64,000 bases of DNA, taken from Pseudomonas taiwanensis. Its GTDB lineage: Bacteria; Pseudomonadota; Gammaproteobacteria; Pseudomonadales; Pseudomonadaceae. The stretch spans positions 1-64,000 of the forward strand of contig NZ_QJRF01000049.1 of assembly GCF_013393345.1 (NCBI RefSeq), in the 5' to 3' direction. Numbering within the stretch: the first letter of the stretch is position 1; each line of letters opens with the position of its first letter. Shown here in pieces: positions 27,296-36,215 of this stretch. A program made the translations under genes and the position numbers. Below the pieces are notes generated by a model. That model was given only the letters and a program-made list of their open reading frames with translations, did not search any database and was not told where the DNA came from.

Positions 27296-28198
27296 ATGGA
27301 TCGAATAGAAGCCATGGCTGTTTTCGTTGCCGCAGCGGATGAAGGAAGCCTTTCAGCCGCCGGACGGCGACTGCAGATGCCACTGCCCTCGGTCAGCCGA
27401 AAACTGGCTGATCTGGAGGCTCACCTGGGTGTGCGATTGATGACCCGATCGACGCGGCAACTGACGTTGACAGATGCGGGGCGCGACTACCTGGTCGCGT
27501 CTCGCGAGATCCTGGATCGTGTGGCCGAAGCCGAACGAACGGCCATCGGCGGCAACATGAGCCCGCGGGGCGAGCTGGTCATCGCCGCACCGTTGATGTT
27601 TGGGCGCCATCATGTGCTGCCGATTGTCATGGAGCTCTTGAGTCAGTCCGACGATGTCAACGTTCGCCTGGTGCTCAGCGATTCCAACGCGAACCTGCTT
27701 GAAGAGAACATCGATGTGGCCGTGCGCATTGGGTCCCTTCCCGACAGCGGCCTGACGGCGAGACAGGTGGGCGAGATCACCCGGGTCGTGTGCGCCAGTC
27801 CCGCGTACCTTGAGAAGCATGGGAAGCCGAAGACCCCGTCCGATCTGCGCAACCACGCGTGCGTGACCTTCGCCGGACTCTCGTCATCGCACGCGTGGTC
27901 GTTTTCCTGCTCGAAGGGCACGACGCGGGTGCCGATCCGCTCTCGCTTGACCGTCAACACCGCCGATGCGGCCGTGGCCGCCGCTACGGACGGCCTTGGT
28001 ATCACCCGAGTGCTGTGCTACCAGGCCGCTTCCCAGTTCGCGCAGAACTCACTGGTCCGCCTCCTGAGGGAGTACGAGCCCACGCCATCCCCGGTGAACC
28101 TGCTCTATGCGCGCCAGGGAAGGCTGCCTGCAAAGACGCGTTGCTTTCTGGCGCTTGCGGCCGAACGCCTCACACAAGCGCTGGCCGGGAGCGAGTAG
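27296..28198 (+). CDS. LysR family transcriptional regulator
   Basis: A 300-residue LysR protein: N-terminal winged helix (MDRIEAMAVFVAAADEGSLSAAGR and PSVSRKLADLEAHLGVRLM), then the two-lobed effector domain. It belongs to the PecT/AaeR-like group with a short linker. It is divergent from the MFS exporter and should bind the shared intergenic region. The end of the gene lies 35 bases from the convergent stop of the NAD-dependent reductase gene. Confidence 0.93.
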   Translation: MDRIEAMAVFVAAADEGSLSAAGRRLQMPLPSVSRKLADLEAHLGVRLMTRSTRQLTLTDAGRDYLVASREILDRVAEAERTAIGGNMSPRGELVIAAPLMFGRHHVLPIVMELLSQSDDVNVRLVLSDSNANLLEENIDVAVRIGSLPDSGLTARQVGEITRVVCASPAYLEKHGKPKTPSDLRNHACVTFAGLSSSHAWSFSCSKGTTRVPIRSRLTVNTADAAVAAATDGLGITRVLCYQAASQFAQNSLVRLLREYEPTPSPVNLLYARQGRLPAKTRCFLALAAERLTQALAGSE

Positions 28199-28233
28199 CT
28201 TGAAGGCCGTGCATCACCTCCGCGCCGTTTGCT

Positions 28234-29142
28234 CTACTGCGCGCGGCAATGCATGACGACTTCGTCGACCGCGCGCTGCACGTCGCCACGCCGGTAGCGC
28301 AGCAGCGCGAGATCGGCAGCGTCGGGTTCGTATGACACCACGTTGCCGCGCCCCGTGTAGATCGCGAAGTCGGGCAGCAGCGGATGCTCCTGGTCGAGCG
28401 ACGGCACATCCTGTGGATGGCCGGCCGCGCGGAAGAACGCTGCGAAGTAGTCGGCGAAGCTGAGGTTCTCGTCGCCGACGAGATACGCCTTGCCGGTTTC
28501 ACCACGCTGCAGCGCACCCCAGATCGCTTCCGACAGCGATTGCGTCGAGATGAAGTTACTGCCACCGGCCGGTCCGAATATGGGCAGCCCCGCAAGCTTA
28601 CCTTCCGCGTAGCCGGTGTAAGCGGCGAACATCTCGTTGCGCAGCCCCGGCACCGACCCGACCACGAACGGCGCATTGATGCTGCACACCTCGAACGACG
28701 GCGTCGCCAGCGCGCGCACGCGTTCGTCGGCCAGATGGCGCGAGCGCACGTACGGTACCGACTCGATGAGTGCCGGCGCAACCTGCGGATAGAAGCTGCC
28801 GACCAGTACGGCGCGCTTCACGCCCGCGTCACGGGCAAGCGCGAAGAAGCGCGGCACCGCGTCGACGTTTGCGCGCTCCCAGTGCGCGGCTTCGTCGGTG
28901 CCGGGCGGCAGGTGGCGGATGTCGTTGCCGGCCGCGAACACGACCGCGTCGAACGGCGCCAGGTCATCGCGCGTGAAGTTACCAGCCACGTAGTCACGCG
29001 CCAGCACGTCGAACTGCGCGAGCGCGCTGTCGGCCGCGGGCGGCTTGCGCGCGGCGAGCGTAATCTGGTTGCCCTGCGCGTGCAGGTGCAGCGCGGCATG
29101 GCCGCCGATGAGACCGGTACCGCCGACGATCAGGATCTTCAT
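28234..29142 (-). CDS. NAD-dependent epimerase/dehydratase (atypical SDR)
   Basis: A 302-residue extended/atypical SDR. The nucleotide motif GGTGLIGG is at the N terminus (MKILIVGGTGLIGG) and there is an N-terminal Rossmann fold with no clear classical YxxxK. The start at 29142 is fixed by GGAG five bases upstream; a longer frame runs further upstream without a ribosome site. Codons favour GCG, TCG and CGC with AAC unlike the neighbours, more like Burkholderia. It forms a two-gene set with the SDR behind it (74-base gap). Confidence 0.82.
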   Translation of the reverse strand: MKILIVGGTGLIGGHAALHLHAQGNQITLAARKPPAADSALAQFDVLARDYVAGNFTRDDLAPFDAVVFAAGNDIRHLPPGTDEAAHWERANVDAVPRFFALARDAGVKRAVLVGSFYPQVAPALIESVPYVRSRHLADERVRALATPSFEVCSINAPFVVGSVPGLRNEMFAAYTGYAEGKLAGLPIFGPAGGSNFISTQSLSEAIWGALQRGETGKAYLVGDENLSFADYFAAFFRAAGHPQDVPSLDQEHPLLPDFAIYTGRGNVVSYEPDAADLALLRYRRGDVQRAVDEVVMHCRAQ

Positions 29143-29215
29143 AGTATCTCCGGTAGCGGCGCAGGCACGCCGCGAGAAATGAACGGATGAAGCCGCTTCT
29201 GCGTGCGGCTGGCGC

Positions 29216-30052
29216 TCAGAAATTGAAGCCGTTGCCCGTGACGACGGGAATGTTGGTCCAGAAGCCGTTCGGGTCGCGGTACCAGCCGGCCGCCGCGAGC
29301 GCGCCGCCGTCGACGTGCAGTGTCGTGCCGGTGACCCACGCGGCGAGCGGGCTCGCAAGGTACAGCGCGGCCCCCGCGACGTCGCCGGCCTCGCCGAAGC
29401 GTCCGAGCGGAATCCAGCGCGAAATGTGGTCCTGGTGCTCCGCCGCCACCATCGCGCTGACAGGCACCTGCGGCGTCTCGGTGGTTTCGGGCGCGATCTG
29501 GTTCACGCGGATGCCGACCGGCCCGAGTTCGAGCGCGAGGCTTTTCGTGAAGCCGGTCAGCGCAGCCTTGAACGACGCATACACGGTGCAGTTCGGAATC
29601 GCGCGGAAGCCTTCGATCGAGGACACGCCGACGATACTGCTGCCCGCGCCGCGCTTGCGCAGCAACGGCAGCATTGCTTGCGTGACGATGAACACCTGGC
29701 GCAGGTTCACGTCGAACAACCGCGCGATGTCGTCGTCGGTGTAATTGTCGAACGGCTTCGCGATCTGCAGGAAATCGCCGACGTTGTTGACGAGCACATC
29801 GAGCCCGCCGAAACGCGCGTCGACCGACCGCGCGAATGCGTCGACCTCGTCGCGACGCGTGACATCCACGATGCCGACGAGCGCGTCGACGCCCGCTGCT
29901 TCGAGCGCGTGCCGCACGTCCTGCGCGCGAGCCGCGTCGATCTCGGCCACCGCAACGCGTGCGCCCGCCGCACCGAACGCTTCAGCGCACGCTCGGCCGA
30001 TACCCGCGCCGCCGCCGGTGACCAGCACCGTCTTACCGGTAAATGAAATCAT
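29216..30052 (-). CDS. SDR family oxidoreductase
   Basis: A 278-residue classical short-chain dehydrogenase. TGGGAGIG cofactor motif near residue 12, NNVG in place of the usual NNAG, catalytic Ser in VGVSSIEG, and YASFK as the YxxxK pair. The C-terminal 15 or so residues (WYRDPNGFWTNIPV...) are an added tail. AAGGAG eight bases upstream supports the ATG. The cofactor motif and acid after beta-2 (AEIDAAR) suggest NAD rather than NADP. Codon use is Burkholderia-like as in the gene that follows it. Confidence 0.87.
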   Translation of the reverse strand: MISFTGKTVLVTGGGAGIGRACAEAFGAAGARVAVAEIDAARAQDVRHALEAAGVDALVGIVDVTRRDEVDAFARSVDARFGGLDVLVNNVGDFLQIAKPFDNYTDDDIARLFDVNLRQVFIVTQAMLPLLRKRGAGSSIVGVSSIEGFRAIPNCTVYASFKAALTGFTKSLALELGPVGIRVNQIAPETTETPQVPVSAMVAAEHQDHISRWIPLGRFGEAGDVAGAALYLASPLAAWVTGTTLHVDGGALAAAGWYRDPNGFWTNIPVVTGNGFNF

Positions 30053-30089
30053 CGATGTACTCCTTCGAGTGGAAAAGCATTGCGCCGCA

Positions 30090-30195
30090 TTACAGCGACG
30101 ACACCAGTTGCGCGTTGTCGATCCGCAGTTCCGCGCCGGTCACGAAGCGCGATTCGTCGGATGCGAGGAACAGCACGAGATTCGCGGCAGGGACT
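30090..30195 (-). pseudogene. C-terminal relic of an SDR gene
   Basis: The minus strand reads about 34 codons of an SDR C terminus (ANLVLFLASDESRFVTGAEL...) ending in TAA at 30092-30090, with no start and nothing coding upstream. The tail matches the usual C-terminal signature FLASD-S-FVTGAEL of classical SDRs. It stops abruptly at about 30195, 24 bases from the end of the next SDR gene. It is best explained as what remains after recombination between two SDR genes. Confidence 0.75.
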
Positions 30196-30218
30196 CTCGA
30201 TTGATGCGAGAAGACGCC

Positions 30219-30992
30219 CTAGATGCCGTACCCGCCGGACACGTTCAGCTGCTGCCCAGTGATGTAGGCCGCGTCGTCGGAGGCCAGGAACACGGCGGCA
30301 CGACCGATTTCCTCGGCCTTACCCCAGCGCTTGAGTGCAAGCATCTGCAGCGTTTCGTCGATCCACCGCTGGTCGAACTGCCCCTGCTCCAGGAGTTGCG
30401 GGAACATGCCGGCCTCGATGACACCGACCAGGACGGAGTTCGCACGGATGTTGTAGCGGCCTTCCTCGCGGGCGAGTCCCTTTATCAGCGACTCGTTGGC
30501 GGCCTTCGGCGCAACCGACAGGCCATCACGGTCCGGCCAGCGCAGATGGCCGGCAGAGCCCAGCGTAACGAACGAACCGCCCCCCGCGGCCCGCAGGTGC
30601 GGTAGCGCAGCCTTGGCGGCATTGAAGAAGCCCATGACTTCGACATCGATGGCGCGCTTCCAGTCGTCACGGCTCATTTCGCTGATGTGGAGCTGGTTCA
30701 CGAATGGGCCAGCCGCCCACACAACGGTGTGCACGCGACCGTGAATCTCAATGGCTGCGTCCAGCGTTTGCTCGACCTGGGCAACATCGGTGACGTCGAC
30801 CTGGTGGGTGCTCGCGTCGACGCCCTCTTCCCGGATCTGGTTGGCGACACGCTGTGCCACCTCGACCTTGCTCCGGTAAGCGACTGCGACCGGGACACCC
30901 GCACGCGCGAACTCAAGGGCAACGCCTTGTCCGATACCACCGCTACCGCCAAAGACCAACGTGGCGCCCCCTGGGAATCCGCTCTTTCTCAT
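30219..30992 (-). CDS. SDR family protein lacking the catalytic tyrosine
   Basis: A 257-residue classical-length SDR. The cofactor site GGSGGIG (residues 15-21) is intact, and catalytic Ser146 and Lys163 are in place, but the residue thirteen after Ser146, where Tyr should sit, is Ser159 (SVAPK instead of YxxxK). The surrounding DGLSVAPKAANESL reads cleanly, so this is not a frameshift. It may be a binding protein, or use another base. GGAG eight bases upstream fixes the start. It ends in the usual VSGGYGI motif. Downstream lies the SDR relic. Confidence 0.8.
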   Translation of the reverse strand: MRKSGFPGGATLVFGGSGGIGQGVALEFARAGVPVAVAYRSKVEVAQRVANQIREEGVDASTHQVDVTDVAQVEQTLDAAIEIHGRVHTVVWAAGPFVNQLHISEMSRDDWKRAIDVEVMGFFNAAKAALPHLRAAGGGSFVTLGSAGHLRWPDRDGLSVAPKAANESLIKGLAREEGRYNIRANSVLVGVIEAGMFPQLLEQGQFDQRWIDETLQMLALKRWGKAEEIGRAAVFLASDDAAYITGQQLNVSGGYGI

Positions 30993-31162
30993 CTTTGCTT
31001 CTCCTGTTCTCGGTTGGTCGACACGTTGTCGCCGAGAAAAAGTATCAGCAATAGATCCCGCACTGATCGCTCAATTCAGGTGTAAATAGAAAGTATCCCC
31101 AGGTGATACTTTGCGGTGGCGTGTAGCGGTACGCGGCACGAACGGCGGCACGACGGCCGGTG

Positions 31163-31915
31163 TCACTTGGCCCAGAAAATTCGGGGGTCGGTAAGGCGAG
31201 CCATGCAAAGCATGCTGTACCAGTCCGTCTGCCCGTCAGGCAGAGAGCGATCGTCGGTCGCGAGCTCGCGCATGCGCTGCGAAAGTGACGTCATCATCTG
31301 GCGCAGCTGGTCCATGGACCCGCGCGACAACTTGACGGTTTCGAGCTGCCAGACTGACTGTGGGTCCTGGAAGTCCATCGCTTCAAAATGCCGGCGCATT
31401 GCGTCGTTCACTGCTCGTCGCAACGGGCCTCCCGGAATCCACTCCGGATGCCGTACGGTCAGCAGACGCACACGGTTGCCCGGAAACAAATCGAGCAAAC
31501 GGAGTTTTTCAAGTCGCCGCAAGTGAAGGAAGATGCCCGCCTCGTCCAGATCGAACTCCTGCTGTATCTCCCGGGGGGACCAGTCATAGCGCAACAACAG
31601 GAAGATGAACGCAGTGAACGGGGCATCGGCCAATCCCTGCTCCTGCTCGATGCTCAACACGTGAGTCTTGGTATCGCTTCGCCGCGCCGCCAGCTCGGCA
31701 AGGTCGATGAGGCGCACGCCCACAATGGAACAGACTGACTCGAGCATCGAGACACTCAGACCATGCCCGGTCAATTTGCGCTTGATGGTCGTCTCGCTCA
31801 CGTTCAACTGCTCGGCGATGTCGCAATAGCGGATATTGCGATCCTTCAACAAGCGCTTCAGTTCCGCGAGCAGCAGCGTTTCATCGGTGGTGCCATCGAG
31901 GTTCTTCGGATGCAT
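31163..31915 (-). CDS. XRE-family regulator with a C-terminal ligand-like domain
   Basis: A 250-residue protein. Residues about 20-70 form an HTH (RNIRYCDIAEQLNVSETTIKRKLTGHGLSV). The rest is helical, with no recognised motif, and may bind an effector. It is transcribed towards the tyrosine-less SDR, 170 bases upstream of it. I placed the start at ATG 31915 (MHPKNLDGTTDE); the upstream frame to 32053 is open but reads as low-quality sequence and no good ribosome site was found. Regulation of the SDR is a guess. Confidence 0.75.
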   Translation of the reverse strand: MHPKNLDGTTDETLLLAELKRLLKDRNIRYCDIAEQLNVSETTIKRKLTGHGLSVSMLESVCSIVGVRLIDLAELAARRSDTKTHVLSIEQEQGLADAPFTAFIFLLLRYDWSPREIQQEFDLDEAGIFLHLRRLEKLRLLDLFPGNRVRLLTVRHPEWIPGGPLRRAVNDAMRRHFEAMDFQDPQSVWQLETVKLSRGSMDQLRQMMTSLSQRMRELATDDRSLPDGQTDWYSMLCMARLTDPRIFWAK

Positions 31916-32154
31916 TGTCGGGCGTCTTCCAGTCGCATGTTCGGAACGCTCGCAACGCCGTGCCAAGTTGCGCTGTTCGGTGGGTATGAAGGGTGGGCAC
32001 GCACTATATCCCCCGCCAACGCAGCTGAGTAGGTAATGCGCACCCGCCTGCACGCCCGCCGCGAGACCTACGGCGTTACCAGGGCTACGGTGATCAAGAA
32101 AGAAAGGCCGCTCGTGTTTCGCCTCTGCCCCGAGTGGGCTTCGTCCGGGCGCCC

Positions 32155-33054
32155 CTAGTCAGTTCGCTCACCGCTGATCGACTTCCCATCCTTGGCCGCG
32201 GCCTCGGTCTCCTGCTCCTCGACCTCTATCATCTGGGCCTCGACCTGAGCTACCTGCTCCTCCATGGCCTCAGCCTCCTCCACTGCCGCATCGCCTAGCT
32301 GCGCGCGCACGACGAACTCATGCAGCAGGAACAGACTGACGTCGTCGTCGGTGCGCTCGCTCCCTACCTTGAACGGCCTGTCGATGACGTTGAGCAACCG
32401 CAGCAGATACAGGAAGAAGAATGATAGGAAACCGAGCGTGACCAGCGACTCAGGTAACCCCTCGAAGTTGGTGAACAGGACCATCCCAAGGATTACGACC
32501 ACGAGGCTGACGATCATGGCGTATGCCGACGGCAGGAATTCTTCGCGTTGAATATGGTAAATGCGCAGCAATGACTTGCGGAGTCCCGCCTGCTCCCCCC
32601 GCAGCCGAACGATATAGTTGGCCGGTACGTCAGTGTTCTCCAATTCAAGGAACGACTGCGAAAGATCCTCGATGGCGGCTTGGCAATCGCGGCTGTTGCC
32701 TGCGTTGATGTCCAGGCGCAGGTTCGTGACCACGGCGATGAGTTGCTTGCGTAAGGTCGGAAGGTGAGGCTTGCCCCACACGGTGTGCATGGACTCACAT
32801 TCGCGCAGGATCGCGTACAAGCCGGCGGCCAGATCGGTCGGTGCCCGCTCCGCGTCGCGGTAGTCGGCCAATGTGCCGGCCACCACGAGGCCCATGACAA
32901 AGACGCCGCCGCCGACGATGCTCGACGCAAGCGCGCTGACCGACATCCCCTCGATCCCGATCTGCCAGAGCAGTGCCCTAATCGCGACCAGGACGGCCAC
33001 TACCACGACCGTTTCGGCGGCTACGCGATAGCTCCCGAATATACGCTGCAGCAT
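32155..33054 (-). CDS. Four-helix membrane protein, bestrophin-like (DUF4239-like)
   Basis: A 299-residue protein: two N-terminal spans (VVVVAVLVAIRALLW; VGGGVFVMGLVVAGTLA), a soluble helical middle (about residues 65-170), two more spans (MIVSLVVVILGMVLF; LGFLSFFFLYLLRLL), and a Glu-rich coiled tail (VEEAEAMEEQVAQVEAQM). The arrangement fits bestrophin-like DUF4239 proteins, which may be channels; this is from topology only. GGAGGAG six bases before ATG 33054 fixes the start (a TTG one codon earlier is in frame). It points away from the CYTH gene, with 604 bases between. Confidence 0.7.
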   Translation of the reverse strand: MLQRIFGSYRVAAETVVVVAVLVAIRALLWQIGIEGMSVSALASSIVGGGVFVMGLVVAGTLADYRDAERAPTDLAAGLYAILRECESMHTVWGKPHLPTLRKQLIAVVTNLRLDINAGNSRDCQAAIEDLSQSFLELENTDVPANYIVRLRGEQAGLRKSLLRIYHIQREEFLPSAYAMIVSLVVVILGMVLFTNFEGLPESLVTLGFLSFFFLYLLRLLNVIDRPFKVGSERTDDDVSLFLLHEFVVRAQLGDAAVEEAEAMEEQVAQVEAQMIEVEEQETEAAAKDGKSISGERTD

Positions 33055-33658
33055 CAATGACTCCTCCAGGGCACGCCCCTTGGTGTTAAGTCCACGACGG
33101 TAAGGCTTCAGCTTGAATCTTTAGCCGCCCACTGCAACTACGGGTGGAACTTCTTAGTCCATTTCCGACATACCAATAGATGACTGCAGCAAGTTACTGG
33201 TGGCTGCGAAAACCTCGTTGGACCGCATCACACGGTCCGCTCCAGGACAACCCGAACAGTCAAGCAGAGTAGAAGACCGCCACTGCTGTGACTTGAAGAG
33301 TGTCGGTATTTCCCCTGGCTCTTGGTGCACTGACCTGCTTGAGGCTAGCGCCTGCGAAAACAGGCATCAACCCGCCACTCGCAGCTGGCCTGCAGCAGGT
33401 CGACGGTACCTGCGCAGTCGAGGATAACGCCCAGGCACACCCGCTCCAGACCGGGCGAGGGATAAGGTCGGCTCGTCGAGCGGAATGACCTGCGGCACCC
33501 GGGCCCCGCCCTAAGTGTTCATCCTGGCGCGGGGACTATACTGCCTTGACCCCTCCGGGCCCCAGCTTGCAGCCTGCATAGGTAGCCGTCGCCTCCGCTG
33601 CATCCAGTCCGCTTCCCCGGAGGCAGCAATGGCCGCTATGCAAGGAGGAAAAGACGTG
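33055..33658. other. Intergenic region between membrane and CYTH genes
   Basis: 604 bases with no supported gene. It should hold the divergent promoters. I saw no repeat, clear operator or hairpin. Its length is unusual for this window. Confidence 0.6.
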
Positions 33659-34396
33659 ATGCCCACCAATCACCAACAGTTCGCGCATGCGATGACCGAC
33701 ATGGATGCGGTCGAGATCAAGGTCACGATCCGTCCCGATCAGGAACTGCTCGCGGAGCGGGCGATGGCACTCAACGAAGACACTGCGGAAGTCCGAGAGC
33801 TTTACTTTTACGATACCCCCCAGCTCGATCTGTTCGAGGCTGGGGTTGCGTTGCGCACCCGCCTCGTCAAGGGGGACGCCGATGATTCCACCGTCAAGTT
33901 CCGGGAGGTGGAGGCCACGAACATCGCCGAGTCCTGGAAGCAACAGCCGGGCTTCAAACTGGAGGCCGATTGTGTCGGCGACCGGGTGGTCTGCTCGGCA
34001 TCGCTTACGGTTCGGCAGAAACGTGACGAAATAGATGCTGTCGCGAAGGGCAAGCGGCCGATCGAGAAGCTCTTCTCCAAGGAGCAGGAACGGCTCCTCG
34101 GCGAACTCTATAAAGGCACAGTTGACTTCAGTGCTCTGCGCGTCCTCGGTCCGATTCGCGTGTTGCGTTGGAAGCTCAAGGAAAAGGACTTTGACTACGA
34201 ATTGACACTTGAGGAATGGAGGCTCCCGAATGGTGAGGATCTTGTCGAGGTTTCGATCAAGACGCCGCCGGGAGAGGCACTCCAGGCCAGGATGGCCTTC
34301 GAGCAGCACTTGCGCGAACTCGGCCTCGATCCGATGGGGGCGCAGGAGACCAAGACGCGCACTGCCCTGAACTACTTTGCCAAGGCGCAGGGCTAA
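33659..34396 (+). CDS. CYTH domain protein (triphosphate tunnel enzyme family)
   Basis: A 245-residue CYTH protein. Seen: the N-terminal EIKVTI strand; the family-typical YFYDTPQLDLFEAGVALRTRL; STVKFRE; an RVLRWKL strand; and LVEVSIKT, giving the alternating charged residues that line the tunnel. Members hydrolyse triphosphates (inorganic tripolyphosphate, thiamine triphosphate) or make cAMP. The start is GTG 33656 or ATG 33659; AAGGAGG is seven and ten bases before them respectively. It is 87 bases upstream of a CYTH-Ppx fusion, pointing to polyphosphate or tripolyphosphate chemistry. Confidence 0.85.
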   Translation: MPTNHQQFAHAMTDMDAVEIKVTIRPDQELLAERAMALNEDTAEVRELYFYDTPQLDLFEAGVALRTRLVKGDADDSTVKFREVEATNIAESWKQQPGFKLEADCVGDRVVCSASLTVRQKRDEIDAVAKGKRPIEKLFSKEQERLLGELYKGTVDFSALRVLGPIRVLRWKLKEKDFDYELTLEEWRLPNGEDLVEVSIKTPPGEALQARMAFEQHLRELGLDPMGAQETKTRTALNYFAKAQG

Positions 34397-34483
34397 GCGA
34401 AATGGTAGCGCGCACCTCGTGACGAGCCGCGCATCCGCCGCGCCCGTAGCGACAGCACCAGGACTTGAGAGCAGGATTCTACG

Positions 34484-35977
34484 ATGACCACGATCATTCC
34501 ACGCTGGGAGTGGCGAACTTTCGGTCGCCGGTTCGGCATTGCGGAGACCCGGTTCGCTGGGCTGCAACCGACGGCTGTCCAGGACAGCGACGAGCTTTAT
34601 CTGCTCGCCAGTAGCGCCGACAACGTCAAGATCCGGGACGCCTTGATGGACATCAAGGTGCTGCGCGAGGTCGCCCCGGACGGTCTGGAGCGCTGGGAGC
34701 CGGTGATGAAGCAGGGCTTCCCCCTGGCGGCGGCCGACATGCGAAACGTGATCGCCGCGCTCAATCTGCCAGCGCCCCCGCTCGAGCGGGATGCCTATAC
34801 GCTCGACCAGTTCCTCGCTGAGCTGGTCGTGCCAAGCGGCGCGCTGCGTCCGCTGACCGTCCACAAGCACCGGGTGCGCTATAAGGTCGGCGGCTGTACT
34901 GCAGAAGTCACCGAGATCACGGCGGAGGGCAAGGCCACGCGGTCGATTGCAATCGAGTCGGAGGATGCCGCCGCGGTCATCGCGGCGGTCGCATCGGTCG
35001 GTCTCGCCGATTACTGCAACATGAGCTATACCCGCGGCTTGCGGGCCTTGCTGGATGCGGCGCCAGAGCGGTATGCGGTGATCGACGCAGGCACGAACTC
35101 AATCAAGTTCCACATCGCCGAGCGTGCTGCCGACGGCAGCATGTGCACGGTGGTCGATCGGGCCGAAATGACGCGCCTCGGTGAGGGGCTCGAGGAAAGT
35201 GGCGAGATCGGGCACGACGCAATCGAGCGAACCGTGAGAGCGATTGAGAAGATGGTTGAGGAGGCGAAGCAGAACGGCGTCCTGGCGATCGCGGCCGTGG
35301 GCACGGCCGGTTTGCGCATGGCGCGCAACGGGGCCACCGTGATCGCGACGATCCGCGCGCGCACCGGGGTAGCGATCGAAGTCATCTCCGGTGAGGAGGA
35401 AGGTCGTCTGGCCTATCTTGCCGTAAAGGCTGGGCTGGAGCTCCCCGAGGGCTCGCTGGTCGTGTTCGACACCGGCGGTGGCAGTTCGCAGTTCACTTTC
35501 GGCCGTGGGGCGCGCGTCGACGAGCGCTTCAGCGTCGACGTGGGAGCGGTTCGTTACACCGAACGCTTCGGGCTCGACAACGTCGTCTCCCCCGAGGTGC
35601 TCGGTGACGCACTTGCCGCCATCGCCGCGGATCTGGCGCGAATCGAGGGGCGGCCGGCGCCCGACCTGCTCGTGGCGATGGGGGGCGCGATCACCAACCT
35701 CGCCGCCGTGAAGCATGCTCTGAAGACCTACGATCCTGACATCGTGCAGGGCACTGTCCTCGATCGCGCCGAGATCGATCGCCAGATCGAACTGTACCGC
35801 TCCCGCAGTGCAGCGGAGCGTCGTACGATCGTCGGCCTTCAGCCGAAACGCGCGGATGTCATCCTGGCTGGTGCCTGCATCGTCAGGACCGTGATGGACA
35901 AGCTCCGCCAGGACGCACTGCGGGTCAGCGATCGCGGCCTGCGACATGGCCTGCTCGTCGAGCGTTTCGGCAATTGA
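34484..35977 (+). CDS. CYTH-like domain fused to a Ppx/GppA phosphatase
   Basis: A 497-residue fusion. Residues about 1-190 form a CYTH-like beta domain (WEWRTFGRRF; DSDELYLL; HKHRVRYKVGG; TEITAEGK). Residues 197-497 form an exopolyphosphatase/pppGpp phosphohydrolase domain: VIDAGTNSIKFH (Asp201), AVGTAGLRMARN, VISGEEEGRLAY, FDTGGGSSQF and AMGGAITNLAAV. There is no C-terminal HD-type extension, so it is the short Ppx form. It should release phosphate from polyphosphate or guanosine alarmones, with the CYTH half binding the chain (inference). Likely co-transcribed with the CYTH gene in front. Confidence 0.88.
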   Translation: MTTIIPRWEWRTFGRRFGIAETRFAGLQPTAVQDSDELYLLASSADNVKIRDALMDIKVLREVAPDGLERWEPVMKQGFPLAAADMRNVIAALNLPAPPLERDAYTLDQFLAELVVPSGALRPLTVHKHRVRYKVGGCTAEVTEITAEGKATRSIAIESEDAAAVIAAVASVGLADYCNMSYTRGLRALLDAAPERYAVIDAGTNSIKFHIAERAADGSMCTVVDRAEMTRLGEGLEESGEIGHDAIERTVRAIEKMVEEAKQNGVLAIAAVGTAGLRMARNGATVIATIRARTGVAIEVISGEEEGRLAYLAVKAGLELPEGSLVVFDTGGGSSQFTFGRGARVDERFSVDVGAVRYTERFGLDNVVSPEVLGDALAAIAADLARIEGRPAPDLLVAMGGAITNLAAVKHALKTYDPDIVQGTVLDRAEIDRQIELYRSRSAAERRTIVGLQPKRADVILAGACIVRTVMDKLRQDALRVSDRGLRHGLLVERFGN

Positions 35978-36215
35978 CCTGTCCCGATTCGGCGCGGATG
36001 GCCGGCGGGCTCCTCGAGTCTCGGGCGTGGATCTCGGTACCATCGGCTGCGACAGCATCACGCTGGTTGGGGTTAACGTCTCCACGATCAACCAGAGCGA
36101 CTTTGTAATGGGAACCTGACCTCCTGCGTGAGGACAGGAAATCCGCCACGGCGACACTTGGTGTCGCCGTGGCTCTTTTCCTTGCCGGGATTGGCTCGAC
36201 TCCGCGATTCCCGTC

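Noticed and set aside
29143-29358. 72-residue N-terminal extension of the NAD-dependent reductase
   Set aside because: The Rossmann fold begins at the ATG at 29142 with a GGAG site; the extension is Arg/Ser/Ala-rich and overlaps the next gene's end.
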